From positions 1 to 64,000 of the forward strand of contig JAPPMU010000032.1 of the NCBI GenBank assembly GCA_028873965.1: a stretch of 64,000 bases of DNA, written 5' to 3'. The stretch comes from Chloroflexota bacterium (GTDB lineage Bacteria; Chloroflexota; Dehalococcoidia; Lucifugimonadales; UBA3495). The notes beneath the pieces are model-generated. The model worked only from the letters and a program-made list of their open reading frames with translations, did no database searches and was not told the origin of the DNA. Positions 18,269 to 27,217 of the stretch are shown here, one piece after another (the first letter of the stretch is position 1; every line of letters begins with the position of its first letter). Made by a program: the position numbers and the translations under genes.

Positions 18269-19063
18269 ATGCTGCCAGGACTGGAAGGCAAGGCCGCGCT
18301 GGTAACCGGAGGGAGCAAGGGCATCGGTAAAGCCATCGCTTATGCCCTGGCCAGGGACGGTTGTGCCGTCGCCATCTGCGCCCGAGGGGAGGACGACCTG
18401 CGGGCGGCGGCTGCCGAAATCGGAGACGCCACCGGCGCGCGCGTCATACCCATCCGCGCCGACATGACGGTGCCCGACGACATCGTCAACCTGGTAAGCG
18501 AGACCGTAGATGGGCTGGGCCGGCTGGACATCCTGGTCAACAACGCGGTGAACAGCACCAGCGACCGCGCCAGCCAGATCCCCGACGACGTCATCCTGAA
18601 CCACATCACCACCAAGGTGATGGGCTACATCCGCTGCGCCCGGGAGTGCGTGCCCCACATGATCGCGTCCGGCGGCGGCCGGATAATCAACATCGGCGGC
18701 ATGGCGGCGCGGAATTCCAGCCCGACCAACCCGGGTTCCGGCGTCACCAACTCGGCGATGTCCAACTACTCCAAGGCTCTGTCGGACGACGTGGCTGCTG
18801 ACGGCATACTGGTCAACTGCATCCACCCGGGCAGCACGCGGACGGAGCGATACATGGGCCTGGTCGCCGAGCGCGCCATCCGGAACAACACCTCATCCGA
18901 GGGGGAACTGGCGGAATCGGTCGCCGAGATTCCCATTGGTCGCATGATCGAACCGGACGATATCGCCAACCTTGCCGCCTTCCTGTGCTCGGATCTGGCA
19001 TCCGCCATCACCGGCCAGACCATAGCAGTGGACGGCGGGGCCGGGCGGGGCGTGCACTTCTAA
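18269..19063 (+). CDS. Short-chain dehydrogenase/reductase with atypical active site
   Basis: A 264-residue Rossmann-fold SDR. The cofactor motif TGGSKGIG, the NNAV motif and the VNCIHPGSTRTE segment are present, and the C-terminus GQTIAVDGGAG is typical. The catalytic YxxxK is not conventional. The lysine is in NYSKALSDD, but the residue four before it is Ser rather than Tyr, as in a minor SDR subgroup. ARG after VAICARG suggests NADP(H) is possible. It follows the coiled-coil gene by 32 bp. The substrate is unknown. Confidence 0.85.
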   Translation: MLPGLEGKAALVTGGSKGIGKAIAYALARDGCAVAICARGEDDLRAAAAEIGDATGARVIPIRADMTVPDDIVNLVSETVDGLGRLDILVNNAVNSTSDRASQIPDDVILNHITTKVMGYIRCARECVPHMIASGGGRIINIGGMAARNSSPTNPGSGVTNSAMSNYSKALSDDVAADGILVNCIHPGSTRTERYMGLVAERAIRNNTSSEGELAESVAEIPIGRMIEPDDIANLAAFLCSDLASAITGQTIAVDGGAGRGVHF

Positions 19064-19154
19064 CCGCGCGCAGTCGCACCCGGGGCCGAGCGTCCCCGGA
19101 CCCATTGACCGTGCCGCAACCGGGTTGTCCGCGGTGTCACAACCTGACGGGCCG

Positions 19155-19673
19155 TCAGTTCATGCCCAATTCGCGCAGCGCGTTGGCGAAGTTGGAATCG
19201 AGAACGTAGGCGTCTTCGTTTCGGTCGTAAGTCAGCGGGCGGGGCAGGTCCACGTTTCCCCGACGGCGCTTCAATCGGTTCAGGCTGTGCCCCTGGCTCG
19301 ACAGCGAACCGGACAGTTCACGCTGCGTGAGCCGCAGGGTGTGCATCAGCTGGGCGCGTTTCTGCGTGTGATTAGGCGAACGGGAAACCCGCAGCATGGC
19401 CTGCCGCGCCGTGTCCGACAGGTTCCGCCAGAACGTTGTCACGTAACTTGCGTTCCAGGCAGCTCCCGGCGTCTCCGACGCCGTTTCGGTGGGCTCCCCT
19501 TCTTCCGTTCCAGCTTCGGGCAATATGGCAACGGCCGTCTCTTCACCGGCAGTTTCGATCGCTGCCGCAGTCGGCGCGACCGCGGTCGGGTCGATAGCCC
19601 CACCGGCCATTCCTCTCAGCATTGCCGCCACTTCCTCCACATCACCCTCAATCGTTATTGTGACATTGGCCAA
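19155..19673 (-). CDS. Hypothetical protein with Ala/Glu/Thr linker and helical C-terminus
   Basis: A 172-residue protein. TTG 19673 is chosen because CAGGAG precedes it and the product then begins with a clean strand (ANVTITIEGD). A low-complexity Ala/Thr/Glu/Pro linker (about 30-70) leads to a C-terminal helical domain (LSDTARQAMLRVSR, RLTQRELSGSL, LNRLKRRRG) that looks like a small winged-helix-like unit. No family was recognised. The upstream region 19690-19800 is AT-rich and probably contains the promoter. Confidence 0.55.
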   Translation of the reverse strand: MANVTITIEGDVEEVAAMLRGMAGGAIDPTAVAPTAAAIETAGEETAVAILPEAGTEEGEPTETASETPGAAWNASYVTTFWRNLSDTARQAMLRVSRSPNHTQKRAQLMHTLRLTQRELSGSLSSQGHSLNRLKRRRGNVDLPRPLTYDRNEDAYVLDSNFANALRELGMN

Positions 19674-19779
19674 AGCTTTGCTCCTGGTTGCCTGAATTTT
19701 ACGCTGCGTCGCCAGTGTTCTGTATAATCTAACATAAATATTGCTCAATACACCATACCATTCAATAACCAAATTAATT

Positions 19780-20739
19780 TCACCGATTAATCGCGGCCAA
19801 TAACGCCGTTTCCAATAGCTGCGGCGGTACATATTGCTCAAACCGATCAGCGATACGGCCATCGCTGCCCACTACGAACGTCCAGGGCTCGGACACGAGA
19901 CCCCATTCGTCGACGGCGGGAACCAACTCGCGGGTCGGGTCCGCCGGGTCGATCCGGTGTGGATCCCGGTACACCTCTACGTGAACGAAATTGGCCTGGC
20001 CTTCATACCTCTCGGCCAGGACCGAAAGGTCCGATACTTGCGGCCCGCATGTCGCCGTCACGCAAAAAGCCGGCGTGGCAAAGGTGATTACCGCGGGCTT
20101 CCCGGCCCTTGCCGCCTGCGCCACCGATAGCTTGTACAGTGCCGGATCCGGTTCGGGGCTGCTGCTGATGGTTCGCAGATCCGTGACCGTCGTCACGGTC
20201 GGCGTGTCGGACAGTGGCGCGGCGTCACCGATGAACGGCGCGCGGTGCGTTGGAGCCACCGACACCACCGAGCCGATTGTCAGTGATTCCGCCGCTTCCG
20301 AAGACGACTGGGCATAGTCGAACGTGGCGTGCAACTCCCAAATTCCCATCGTGTCGCCGGTGGCGGTTCCGGCTTGATCAAAGGATACGTTTGCGATGAA
20401 TACTCCCCGACGGCCATCCGGTGGCCAGGGCAGGAATTCCGCCTCGGTTCGGTATCTCACCTGGCCCGTTGCCGCTCCCGGCTCGTAATACACCGCGCGC
20501 AACGCCACGGTGTCCGGGCGCACCGGCATGTAGTCCCGATCCACCAATCCGAAGGAGACCCGGTTGTCTCCAACGGCGAGATCGCTGTTGCTCACCACCA
20601 GGCTCACCGGAGGCCCCCCGGGCGGCTGTGAAAACGGGTCGCCGTCCGCCGGCGCCGCTGTACAAGCCAATGCTGTCAGCATCAACAGCAACAATGTCGA
20701 TTTCGCCGCCCTGGCCAATCGTCGCCAACCGTGCTGCAT
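19780..20739 (-). CDS. Lipoprotein with C-terminal thioredoxin-like domain
   Basis: A 319-residue exported protein. The type II signal peptide ends in LTALAC (Cys26). The middle region (about 40-170) is strand-rich and Ig-like. The C-terminal part (about 215-319) has a redoxin fold with AVITFATPAFCVTATCGPQ, two cysteines four residues apart, instead of the CxxC of thioredoxins, then WTFVVGSDGRIADRFEQY. A periplasmic or cell-surface redox role is plausible. ATG 20739 is the start because it gives the lipoprotein signal. The remnant of a hydrolase gene lies immediately upstream. Confidence 0.75.
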   Translation of the reverse strand: MQHGWRRLARAAKSTLLLLMLTALACTAAPADGDPFSQPPGGPPVSLVVSNSDLAVGDNRVSFGLVDRDYMPVRPDTVALRAVYYEPGAATGQVRYRTEAEFLPWPPDGRRGVFIANVSFDQAGTATGDTMGIWELHATFDYAQSSSEAAESLTIGSVVSVAPTHRAPFIGDAAPLSDTPTVTTVTDLRTISSSPEPDPALYKLSVAQAARAGKPAVITFATPAFCVTATCGPQVSDLSVLAERYEGQANFVHVEVYRDPHRIDPADPTRELVPAVDEWGLVSEPWTFVVGSDGRIADRFEQYVPPQLLETALLAAINR

Positions 20740-20746
20740 CGTCCGG

Positions 20747-20940
20747 CTACACGAGGTGGCGGCGGAAGAAACCGGCGACTCTTGCAATGTACTCCTCCGG
20801 GCGCTTGCGATACACGTTGATGCGCTCGGCGTTGCGCGCCAGCCGCAGCCGGTCGTCCTGGTTATCCCGCGCGCTGTGCAGTTCGCTGGTATCGGTAACG
20901 GGCGTGATGGGGTCATCCTAGCCGTGAATGAAGTATAACC
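20747..20940 (-). pseudogene. C-terminal remnant of an alpha/beta hydrolase gene
   Basis: Read on the minus strand, this stretch encodes a typical C-terminal end: FIHG, an internal TAG stop, then DDPITPVTDTSEL, a charged middle, and RPEEYIARVAGFF ending at a TAG (20747-20749). The DDPITP acid motif and the RPEEYIARVAGFFRRH end match esterase or dienelactone-hydrolase-like enzymes. The rest of the gene is missing and frames are disrupted upstream, so it is a decayed fragment. Confidence 0.6.
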
Positions 20941-21062
20941 GAGGTCATCTCGTGAGCGACCCAGGCGCCGTATCCGATCATCGCAGCAGCGTGAGTGGAA
21001 GGCCGGACGTTGCGACAACTGAAATAATCATGGCTTCACGACACCAACGCATCAAGCATCAC

Positions 21063-22079
21063 TCAGCGACTGACTCCGCTCCGCTGCTCGGTGCGCCGCC
21101 GTTCCAGCCAGTTGGCGGATTCCTCGGAGGCTTCCAGCTCGTCGTCGAAGAAGCCATGCCCGCGCTTGGCCACCTGCATCGCCTCGTAAAACAGCAGCCA
21201 GACGATGTGACGCACGATCTCATCCGGCACGCCGTTGGCGTAGAACGACCGGGGGTTCATGTCAGGGTCGGCGTTCACGTAGTCCACGGCGTAGAACTTG
21301 CCGTCGTCGTGCAGGCAGATCTCGCTGCTGAACTTCTTCATGCGGGAAACCTGCGCGATCTGGCGCATGATGCGCCGCAGCGGTTGCAGGCGGAAGCGCT
21401 TGATCTGGGCCGGCGACACCAGCTGATACTCGTGGGTCACCGGGTCCCACCAGCAGGGAATCACCTCGCGGCAGATGTGGTAGAGGCGGAACCAGCCCAT
21501 GCGTCCGCCCAGGGGCTTCATGTTCACCCTCTTCTGGATGAGGAAGGTATCGGAATTGGGAGCCTGTTCCAGCGATTGCTCCAGGTCATACTCGGAGGAG
21601 GCATCGACGATTACGCCGACGCCGGAGTCGCCCCAGGCCGGCTTGACCACGAAGGGCACCCCCAGACGGTCGCGAATCTCGCGGGTGATGCGGAAACTGC
21701 CGATCTGCTCGCGGGGCACCATGATCGTGTCCGGCACCGGAACGTTGTGCTGCACCAACTGCTGGTGGAGATGGGCCTTGTGCGCGGAGCGGGCCGTCAG
21801 CTCGGGATCGTCAATGACGGTCCCGCCCTGGCGCGTGACCTCGTAGGCCAGCTGGGTGTACACGTCGCTGGGGTCGGTCTGGTTGGCGGTGAGGTCCAGC
21901 ATCGCCCGGACGGCGATGTCCTTGGCGCGCAGCTTGCCCAGGAATTCATGGACCCACACGTCGTCGGCCAGGAAGAAAGTGAGGTCCATCTGGCCGCACA
22001 ACTCGCGCATCTTGTGTGCGAAGAAGTCGTAGTTGGAAAACGGGCTGGACAGAACGATGTCATAGGTCTTCTGTGGCAT
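21063..22079 (-). CDS. ATP-grasp domain protein
   Basis: A 338-residue protein. The N-terminal part has a Rossmann-like start (DIVLSSPFSNYDFFAHK). The central segment KAHLHQQLVQHNVPVPDT, the VPFVVKPAWGDSGVGV strand-loop with its ATP-binding lysine, and late acidic or metal positions in FYAVDYVNADPDMNP all fit an ATP-grasp ligase. The reaction would be ATP-dependent carboxylate-amine or -thiol ligation. The substrate is not evident and there are no biosynthetic neighbours. ATG 22079 has a candidate extended -10 30 bp upstream. Confidence 0.75.
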   Translation of the reverse strand: MPQKTYDIVLSSPFSNYDFFAHKMRELCGQMDLTFFLADDVWVHEFLGKLRAKDIAVRAMLDLTANQTDPSDVYTQLAYEVTRQGGTVIDDPELTARSAHKAHLHQQLVQHNVPVPDTIMVPREQIGSFRITREIRDRLGVPFVVKPAWGDSGVGVIVDASSEYDLEQSLEQAPNSDTFLIQKRVNMKPLGGRMGWFRLYHICREVIPCWWDPVTHEYQLVSPAQIKRFRLQPLRRIMRQIAQVSRMKKFSSEICLHDDGKFYAVDYVNADPDMNPRSFYANGVPDEIVRHIVWLLFYEAMQVAKRGHGFFDDELEASEESANWLERRRTEQRSGVSR

Positions 22080-22109
22080 GGCGCTTTCTCCATTTCGTTT
22101 TGGTGTGTT

Positions 22110-22118
22110 ATGTTAGCA
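22110..22118 (-). promoter_or_regulatory. Candidate extended -10 for the ATP-grasp gene
   Basis: Reads TGCTAACAT on the minus strand, 30 bp before the start codon at 22079. Confidence 0.4.
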
Positions 22119-22219
22119 CATAGTGGACATCGCCATAATACGCCGACCGCGAGCGGGACTGACCGCATCCCATGTGCTTGATGGGAGGGAAGCGCTGATG
22201 CCAAGCAAGAGAGCGGGCC

Positions 22220-23836
22220 GTGGGTATCTCGGACAGCGTTGCACAACACCTCGACCGCCTGATGACCGCTACAATGGATGCCATGGGACTCCCGGGCATG
22301 GCCGTGGCGGTAACCGACCGGCAGCGTTTGCTATGGTCCGGTGTTCAGGGTGTCGCCGACTTGAGCGCCCGCGCGCCGGTCAACGCGGATACGCGGTTTG
22401 AGATCGGCTCCTTGGGCAAACCGTTCACCGTCATCCCGCTGATGCAACTGCGGGAAGCCGGCGCGCTGGACCTGCGCGCGCCGGTCTCACGATACCTGCC
22501 CTGGTTCCGGATCGCGTCCCCGTTCCCGGAGATAACGGTTCACCACCTGCTCAACCACACCTCCGGTTTGCCCCGGGGCACCGACATCGCTCCGCACGGG
22601 CTTTACGAAAGCTGGGCGCTGCGGGACTTCCGGCCCGTGGTCCCGCCCGGCGAATACTTCTGCTATTCCAACCTCGGCTACAAAACGCTGGGTTTTCTGC
22701 TGGAAAAGCTGACCGGACAAGCGCTTCCGGATGCGATACGGGAAAGGGTCCTGACTCCCTTGGGAATGCGGCAGACCTCCCCGGCGGTGACCGTCGCGAC
22801 CCGAGGCAGTGCGGCGACCGGCTACACGTCCATTTTCGACGACCGGCCCGAACACCGCACTCACTCGCTGGCGCCGGCGGTCTGGGCTCCCTACGCCACC
22901 GGAGACGGCGCCCAGGTATCTACCGTCGGCGATATGGCCGCTTATCTCAGGCTGCTGCTCAACCGGGGTTGGAGTCCCGCCGGAAGGGTGATGTCCGAGC
23001 GCAGCTTTGAACTCATGACCCAGGACGGCGAATGGACCGGCGGCGACTATTACGCCTACGGCCTGGCGGCCTACCTGGTGGAGGGTCGGAGGTACATCGG
23101 GCACGGCGGCGGGAACGCCGGGTTCCGGTCGGCCATGGTGGTGGACATGGAGGCGGGGTTGGGGGTCATCCTGCTGACCAACCGGATGGGAGAGACCGAC
23201 CCATTGGTGGAAGTGGCGCAGCAGGCCCTCACCGCGGCGGGCGCCGCTCTCGACGGTCGGGAGTTGCCGGAATTGCCGCGCCCTGCGGATCCGGTTCACG
23301 TCCCGGACGCCGGAGCATACTCCGGCACGTACCGCTCGGAATCCAGGATCTTAACGCTGGAAGACGCCAACGAAAGGCTGTTGCTGCGCTACGGCGGAGA
23401 GCCCCTTGCCCTGGAACGGCGGGCCAGCGACAGTTTCTACGTGCCCCATCCGGACTTCGCCCTGGCCCTGCTGGAGTTTGGACGGCAGGGGGATCGAGTG
23501 GTGGAATGCTTCCGCGGGGGAGACTGGTACGTCAAAGACGGGTACCGCGGCCCCCGGGAATTCCATCATCCGCCGGAGTGGGACGCCTGCGTCGGCCACT
23601 ACCGCGCCAGGAATCCGGAGCTGTCCAACTTCCGGATCGCAATTCGCAAAGGAACGCTGACGCTGCTGCACCCCTGGGGGAACACCGATCCGTTGGCGCC
23701 TCTGGACGACGGCAGTTTTCGAATCGGCTCGGACCCCCTCGGCCCGGAAACCCTCCGGTTTTCAGCCGTGGCTGAAGGCCAGGCGCTGCGGGCCGACTAC
23801 TCCGGATGCCCGTATTACCGAACCTTCGAGCCGTAG
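22220..23836 (+). CDS. Beta-lactamase-family serine hydrolase
   Basis: A 538-residue class C/esterase-type serine hydrolase. The SxxK motif is in IGSLGKPFT (Ser64, Lys67), the YxN motif in FCYSNLGYK (about Tyr150) and the KTG-equivalent in IGHGGGNAGF (about 295). The C-terminal 180 residues form a strand-rich lipocalin-like domain, common in the Pab87/EstB-type branch. No signal peptide is seen, so it is probably cytosolic. The assigned start is GTG 22220. It probably acts on esters or D-amino-acid peptides. Confidence 0.85.
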   Translation: MGISDSVAQHLDRLMTATMDAMGLPGMAVAVTDRQRLLWSGVQGVADLSARAPVNADTRFEIGSLGKPFTVIPLMQLREAGALDLRAPVSRYLPWFRIASPFPEITVHHLLNHTSGLPRGTDIAPHGLYESWALRDFRPVVPPGEYFCYSNLGYKTLGFLLEKLTGQALPDAIRERVLTPLGMRQTSPAVTVATRGSAATGYTSIFDDRPEHRTHSLAPAVWAPYATGDGAQVSTVGDMAAYLRLLLNRGWSPAGRVMSERSFELMTQDGEWTGGDYYAYGLAAYLVEGRRYIGHGGGNAGFRSAMVVDMEAGLGVILLTNRMGETDPLVEVAQQALTAAGAALDGRELPELPRPADPVHVPDAGAYSGTYRSESRILTLEDANERLLLRYGGEPLALERRASDSFYVPHPDFALALLEFGRQGDRVVECFRGGDWYVKDGYRGPREFHHPPEWDACVGHYRARNPELSNFRIAIRKGTLTLLHPWGNTDPLAPLDDGSFRIGSDPLGPETLRFSAVAEGQALRADYSGCPYYRTFEP

Positions 23837-23895
23837 CGCAGACGAGCGCCCCGGCGCCGGAGATATGTTACGCTGGAACAATAATTCTGTGGTCG

Positions 23896-23904
23896 TGTTA
23901 CGAT
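23896..23904 (+). promoter_or_regulatory. Candidate extended -10 for the S9 peptidase gene
   Basis: TGTTACGAT, 25 bp before ATG 23929. It is of the recurring TGnTAnnAT type. Confidence 0.4.
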
Positions 23905-23928
23905 TGTTCGAGGCAGGCTTGACGTAAG

Positions 23929-25887
23929 ATGAACTCGCAAATCGCCGCTCCCTACGGCTCCTGGAAGTCTCCGATCACCCTGGATATGGTGGCGCACGGT
24001 ACGGTCAACCTGCTGCGCATCGCCCTGGACGGATCCGATACCTACTGGGCGGAGGTGAGGCCAACCGAGGATGGCAGAGCAGTAATCGTAAAACGGGATG
24101 CCGGCGGCGATCTGGAGGATGTAACCCCGCCCGGTTTCAGCGTGGGTTCCATGGTCAACGAATATGGCGCCCGCAGCTTCACCGTGGCCGACGGCGTGGT
24201 GTATTTCTCAAACGACCCGGACCAGCGGGTGTACCTCCAGCGGCAGGGGGAGGCTCCCACGCCGATCACGCCGGCGGGCGATTTCCGGTACGGCAGCAAG
24301 CTATACCACCGGCGTCTGGACCGGATCATCTGCATTCGGGAGAACCACACCGATCCCGACGAAGAGCACCCGTTGAGCGAAATCATCGCCATCGACGTTC
24401 ACGGATTGAGCGAACCTGCCGTGCTGCTGGCGGACAACGATTTCCACAGTTCGCCGTGTCTCAGCTCGGACGGAACGCAGCTGGCGTGGCTCACCTGGGA
24501 TCACCCCAACATGCCGTGGGACGGCACTGAGCTGTGGACCGCCAGGCTCAATGATGATCTCAGCCTGGAGGAACCCGTCCAGGTGGCCGGCGGCCTCGAC
24601 GAGGCGGTGATACAGCCCGAGTGGTCGCCCAACGGAGACCTGTACTTCATCTCCGACCGCACCGATTGGGCGAACCTCTACCGCTGGCGCGACGGGGCAG
24701 TGGAACCCGTCTGTCCCATGGATGCCGAGTTCGCCCGGTCCAACTGGTGGGTCGGAATGTGCTCCTACGGTTTCGACTCGCCCAACAGCCTGATCTGCTC
24801 CTACTCCCGGAAGGGCCATTGGAGCCTGGCGAGGATTGGTTTGGACGACCTGCGGCTGGCGCCCATCGACTTCCCATATTGGGAGATGGGGCACGGCGAC
24901 TTGCAGGTTGGACTGGGCCGGATTGTCCTGGTTGCCGGCTCCCCGGTTCAACCCCTGTCGCTGCTGCAGGTGAGCCTGGAAGACGGCGGGATCGAAGCGC
25001 TGCGCGTCGAGTACGAAGAGGATCTGCCGCCGGAGTACACGTCTCTGCCGGAAACCATCGAGTTTCCCACCGACAACGACGAAACGGCCCACGCCTTCTT
25101 CTACCCGCCGGCCAACCGGGACTACGTCGCGCCGGAGGGTGAACGGCCGCCGATGGTGGTGGTGTGCCACGGCGGGCCGCACAGCGCCGCGTCGGCAGAG
25201 CTGAATCTGACCACGCAATACTGGACCAGCCGCGGCGTTGCCGTGCTGGACGTCAATTACGGCGGCAGCACGGGCTATGGCCGTCACTATCGGGAGCGCC
25301 TGATCGGCGAGTGGGGTGTGGTGGACGTGGATGATTGCGTCAACGCCGCGCTGCACGTCGTGGGCCGGGGCGACGCCGACGGCGACCGGACTGCCATCAG
25401 CGGCGGCAGCGCCGGCGGGTTCACCGCGCTGGCGGCGCTGGCGTTCCGGGACGTATTCAAGGCGGGGGCCAGCTACTTCGGCGTCAGCGATCTGGAAGCG
25501 CTGCTCAGCGGCATCCACAAGTTCGACGCCCACAGTTTGGTGGGCCTGGTGGGGCCCTACCCGCTGTACCGCCGGCGTTACGTCGAACGCTCACCCATCA
25601 ATTTTCCCGAGTACACAACTTGCCCCGTGATCTTCTTCCAGGGTCTTGAGGACACCATCGTTCCCGCCATTCAATCGGAAGAGATGTTCAACACGTTGAA
25701 GGCCAACGGAGTCCCCACCGCGTACCTGGCTTTCGAGGGTGAACATCACGGCTTCCGCATGGCGGACACCATCATGCGGTGCCTGTCCGCCGAGTTCTAC
25801 TTCTATTCACGGATTTTCGGGTTCGAGCCGGCGGACGATCTGGAGCCCGTTGCCATCGAGAACCTGGACCGACGCGCAACCCTATAA
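23929..25887 (+). CDS. S9 family (prolyl oligopeptidase/acylaminoacyl peptidase-type) peptidase
   Basis: A 652-residue protein with an N-terminal beta-propeller (about 1-370, with TolB-like repeats such as SPCLSSDGTQLAWLTWD and QPEWSPNGDLYFISD) and a C-terminal hydrolase domain. Catalytic elements are GGSAGG (about Ser493), FFQGLEDTIVP (Asp about 573) and EGEHHGFR (His about 605). The HGGPH oxyanion segment is present. It is likely a cytosolic oligopeptidase. There is no signal peptide, and it is unlinked to other peptidases. Confidence 0.92.
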   Translation: MNSQIAAPYGSWKSPITLDMVAHGTVNLLRIALDGSDTYWAEVRPTEDGRAVIVKRDAGGDLEDVTPPGFSVGSMVNEYGARSFTVADGVVYFSNDPDQRVYLQRQGEAPTPITPAGDFRYGSKLYHRRLDRIICIRENHTDPDEEHPLSEIIAIDVHGLSEPAVLLADNDFHSSPCLSSDGTQLAWLTWDHPNMPWDGTELWTARLNDDLSLEEPVQVAGGLDEAVIQPEWSPNGDLYFISDRTDWANLYRWRDGAVEPVCPMDAEFARSNWWVGMCSYGFDSPNSLICSYSRKGHWSLARIGLDDLRLAPIDFPYWEMGHGDLQVGLGRIVLVAGSPVQPLSLLQVSLEDGGIEALRVEYEEDLPPEYTSLPETIEFPTDNDETAHAFFYPPANRDYVAPEGERPPMVVVCHGGPHSAASAELNLTTQYWTSRGVAVLDVNYGGSTGYGRHYRERLIGEWGVVDVDDCVNAALHVVGRGDADGDRTAISGGSAGGFTALAALAFRDVFKAGASYFGVSDLEALLSGIHKFDAHSLVGLVGPYPLYRRRYVERSPINFPEYTTCPVIFFQGLEDTIVPAIQSEEMFNTLKANGVPTAYLAFEGEHHGFRMADTIMRCLSAEFYFYSRIFGFEPADDLEPVAIENLDRRATL

Positions 25888-25918
25888 ATTCAGAGAACAC
25901 ACTGTCTGAAGCGGACAA

Positions 25919-26050
25919 TTCGGCGTAGTATTCGTCCACCGTGAACCGGCGCAGCGGGAGTAGGACGACACGAGCGGCCGGCGGCGATGTGGTCTGGGTA
26001 GTCATGGTCACGTCCGCTCTCTAGCCGGGCAGGATCTCGTCCACCGCAGG
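25919..26050 (-). pseudogene. Remnants of two Uma2-family genes
   Basis: On the minus strand, 26005-25919 encodes a normal Uma2 start (MTTQTTSPP..., then LRRFTVDEYYAE) that breaks off. Just upstream, 26050-26021 encodes only the tail AVDEILPG followed by TAG, the same ending as the intact Uma2 protein at 28471-29076. The two pieces are therefore the head of one copy and the end of another, in the same head-to-tail order as the intact array at 27218-29076. They mark deletions within a larger array. Confidence 0.65.
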
Positions 26051-26079
26051 GCAATATAAAGACACTGTCGCCATGCCGG

Positions 26080-26107
26080 TTGGAAGGCCCCCTCGGCGCG
26101 TTATAAT
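26080..26107 (+). promoter_or_regulatory. Promoter of the LLM oxidoreductase gene
   Basis: TTGGAA (26080-26085) and TATAAT (26102-26107) with 16-bp spacing, 33 bp before the start codon. Confidence 0.5.
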
Positions 26108-26140
26108 GCTGTCCTACTACACATCTCCCGCGAGGCAGAT

Positions 26141-27175
26141 ATGCGCTTCGGCTCCTTTGTATTTCCCGTCAGCCACCAGCCTGAGAACGACTCGGCCGTC
26201 ATCGACAGCACCCTGGACGAGATCGTGCTGGCCGAAAAGATCGGCATGCACTCGGTGTGGCTAACCGAGCACCATTTCGACGGAGCCGCCGCCCACGCGG
26301 ACCCGCTGGTGCTGGGCGCCGCCGTGGCCTCCAGGACCACGAACCTCAAGATCGGTTTCGCGGTTGTCGAGCTGGCCTTCCACCATCCCGTACGCCTCGC
26401 GGTGCAAACCTCCCTGCTGGATAACCTGAGCCACGGCCGGCTCATCGTCGGCACCGGCCGTGGGTCCGCCTACAACCACTACGAGTACATCGGGTTCGGC
26501 ATCACCATGGAAGACGGCCTGGCGCGCCTGGATGAAGCCGAAGAACTGCTGGTCAAGGCGTGGACCGGCGACCCATTGCAGCACGAAGGCGCCCACTGGG
26601 ACGTGGAGTTTCCGTTGCTGCGCCCCCGCCCCTATCAGCAGCCCCATCCGCCGCTGATCCGTGCCTGCATCAGCGAAGCCTCCACGATCCGGATGGCTGA
26701 GATCGGCCGCCCGGTGATGATCGGCATCCAGACCCTGGAGAATCTACAGTCACGGCTGGAGCGTTACCGAGCCACCATGCTGGATTCAGGCTTCACCGAA
26801 GAGGAGACCGAGGCCACAGTGGACCAGTGTTGGGCCTCCCGCGACCTCTTTGTCGCCGACAGCTACGACGAGGCCCACGAGATCGCGGCCGCCGGCTTCG
26901 AGCGAGAACGGACCCACTTCCGTCAGGCCCGGGAACTGTACAACCCCGGCGGATTCCCGCCGCCCGACCCCAACCGTCCCATCCCCGCCGGCGAGAGCCT
27001 CGAACACTCCTTCATCATGGGCACGCCGTCCCAGGTGGCGGAGCAGGTTGCGGCCATGCGGGACATCGGCGTGCGCAACCTGATGCTCAAGCTGAACGTC
27101 GGCGAAATGGACACCCACAAGGTGCAGAAATCGATGCGGATGTTCGGCGAGAAGGTGATGCCGCACTTCGCCTAG
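26141..27175 (+). CDS. LLM class flavin-dependent monooxygenase-like protein
   Basis: A 344-residue luciferase-like protein. It starts MRFGSFVFPVSHQP, has GMHSVWLTEHHFDG, HPVRLAVQTSLLDNLSHGRL and GTGRGSAYNHYEY. The TEHHF segment and the LDNLSHGRL motif place it with LuxA/LuxB-like monooxygenases rather than with the F420-type protein at 11900-12844. Candidate substrates are aldehydes, alkanesulfonates or other organic compounds. It has its own promoter, and GCGAGGCAG precedes ATG 26141. Confidence 0.88.
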   Translation: MRFGSFVFPVSHQPENDSAVIDSTLDEIVLAEKIGMHSVWLTEHHFDGAAAHADPLVLGAAVASRTTNLKIGFAVVELAFHHPVRLAVQTSLLDNLSHGRLIVGTGRGSAYNHYEYIGFGITMEDGLARLDEAEELLVKAWTGDPLQHEGAHWDVEFPLLRPRPYQQPHPPLIRACISEASTIRMAEIGRPVMIGIQTLENLQSRLERYRATMLDSGFTEEETEATVDQCWASRDLFVADSYDEAHEIAAAGFERERTHFRQARELYNPGGFPPPDPNRPIPAGESLEHSFIMGTPSQVAEQVAAMRDIGVRNLMLKLNVGEMDTHKVQKSMRMFGEKVMPHFA

Positions 27176-27217
27176 CGGCTATTTACCGGGGCAGTTGCCG
27201 GCGATTGCGCTCCGCGA

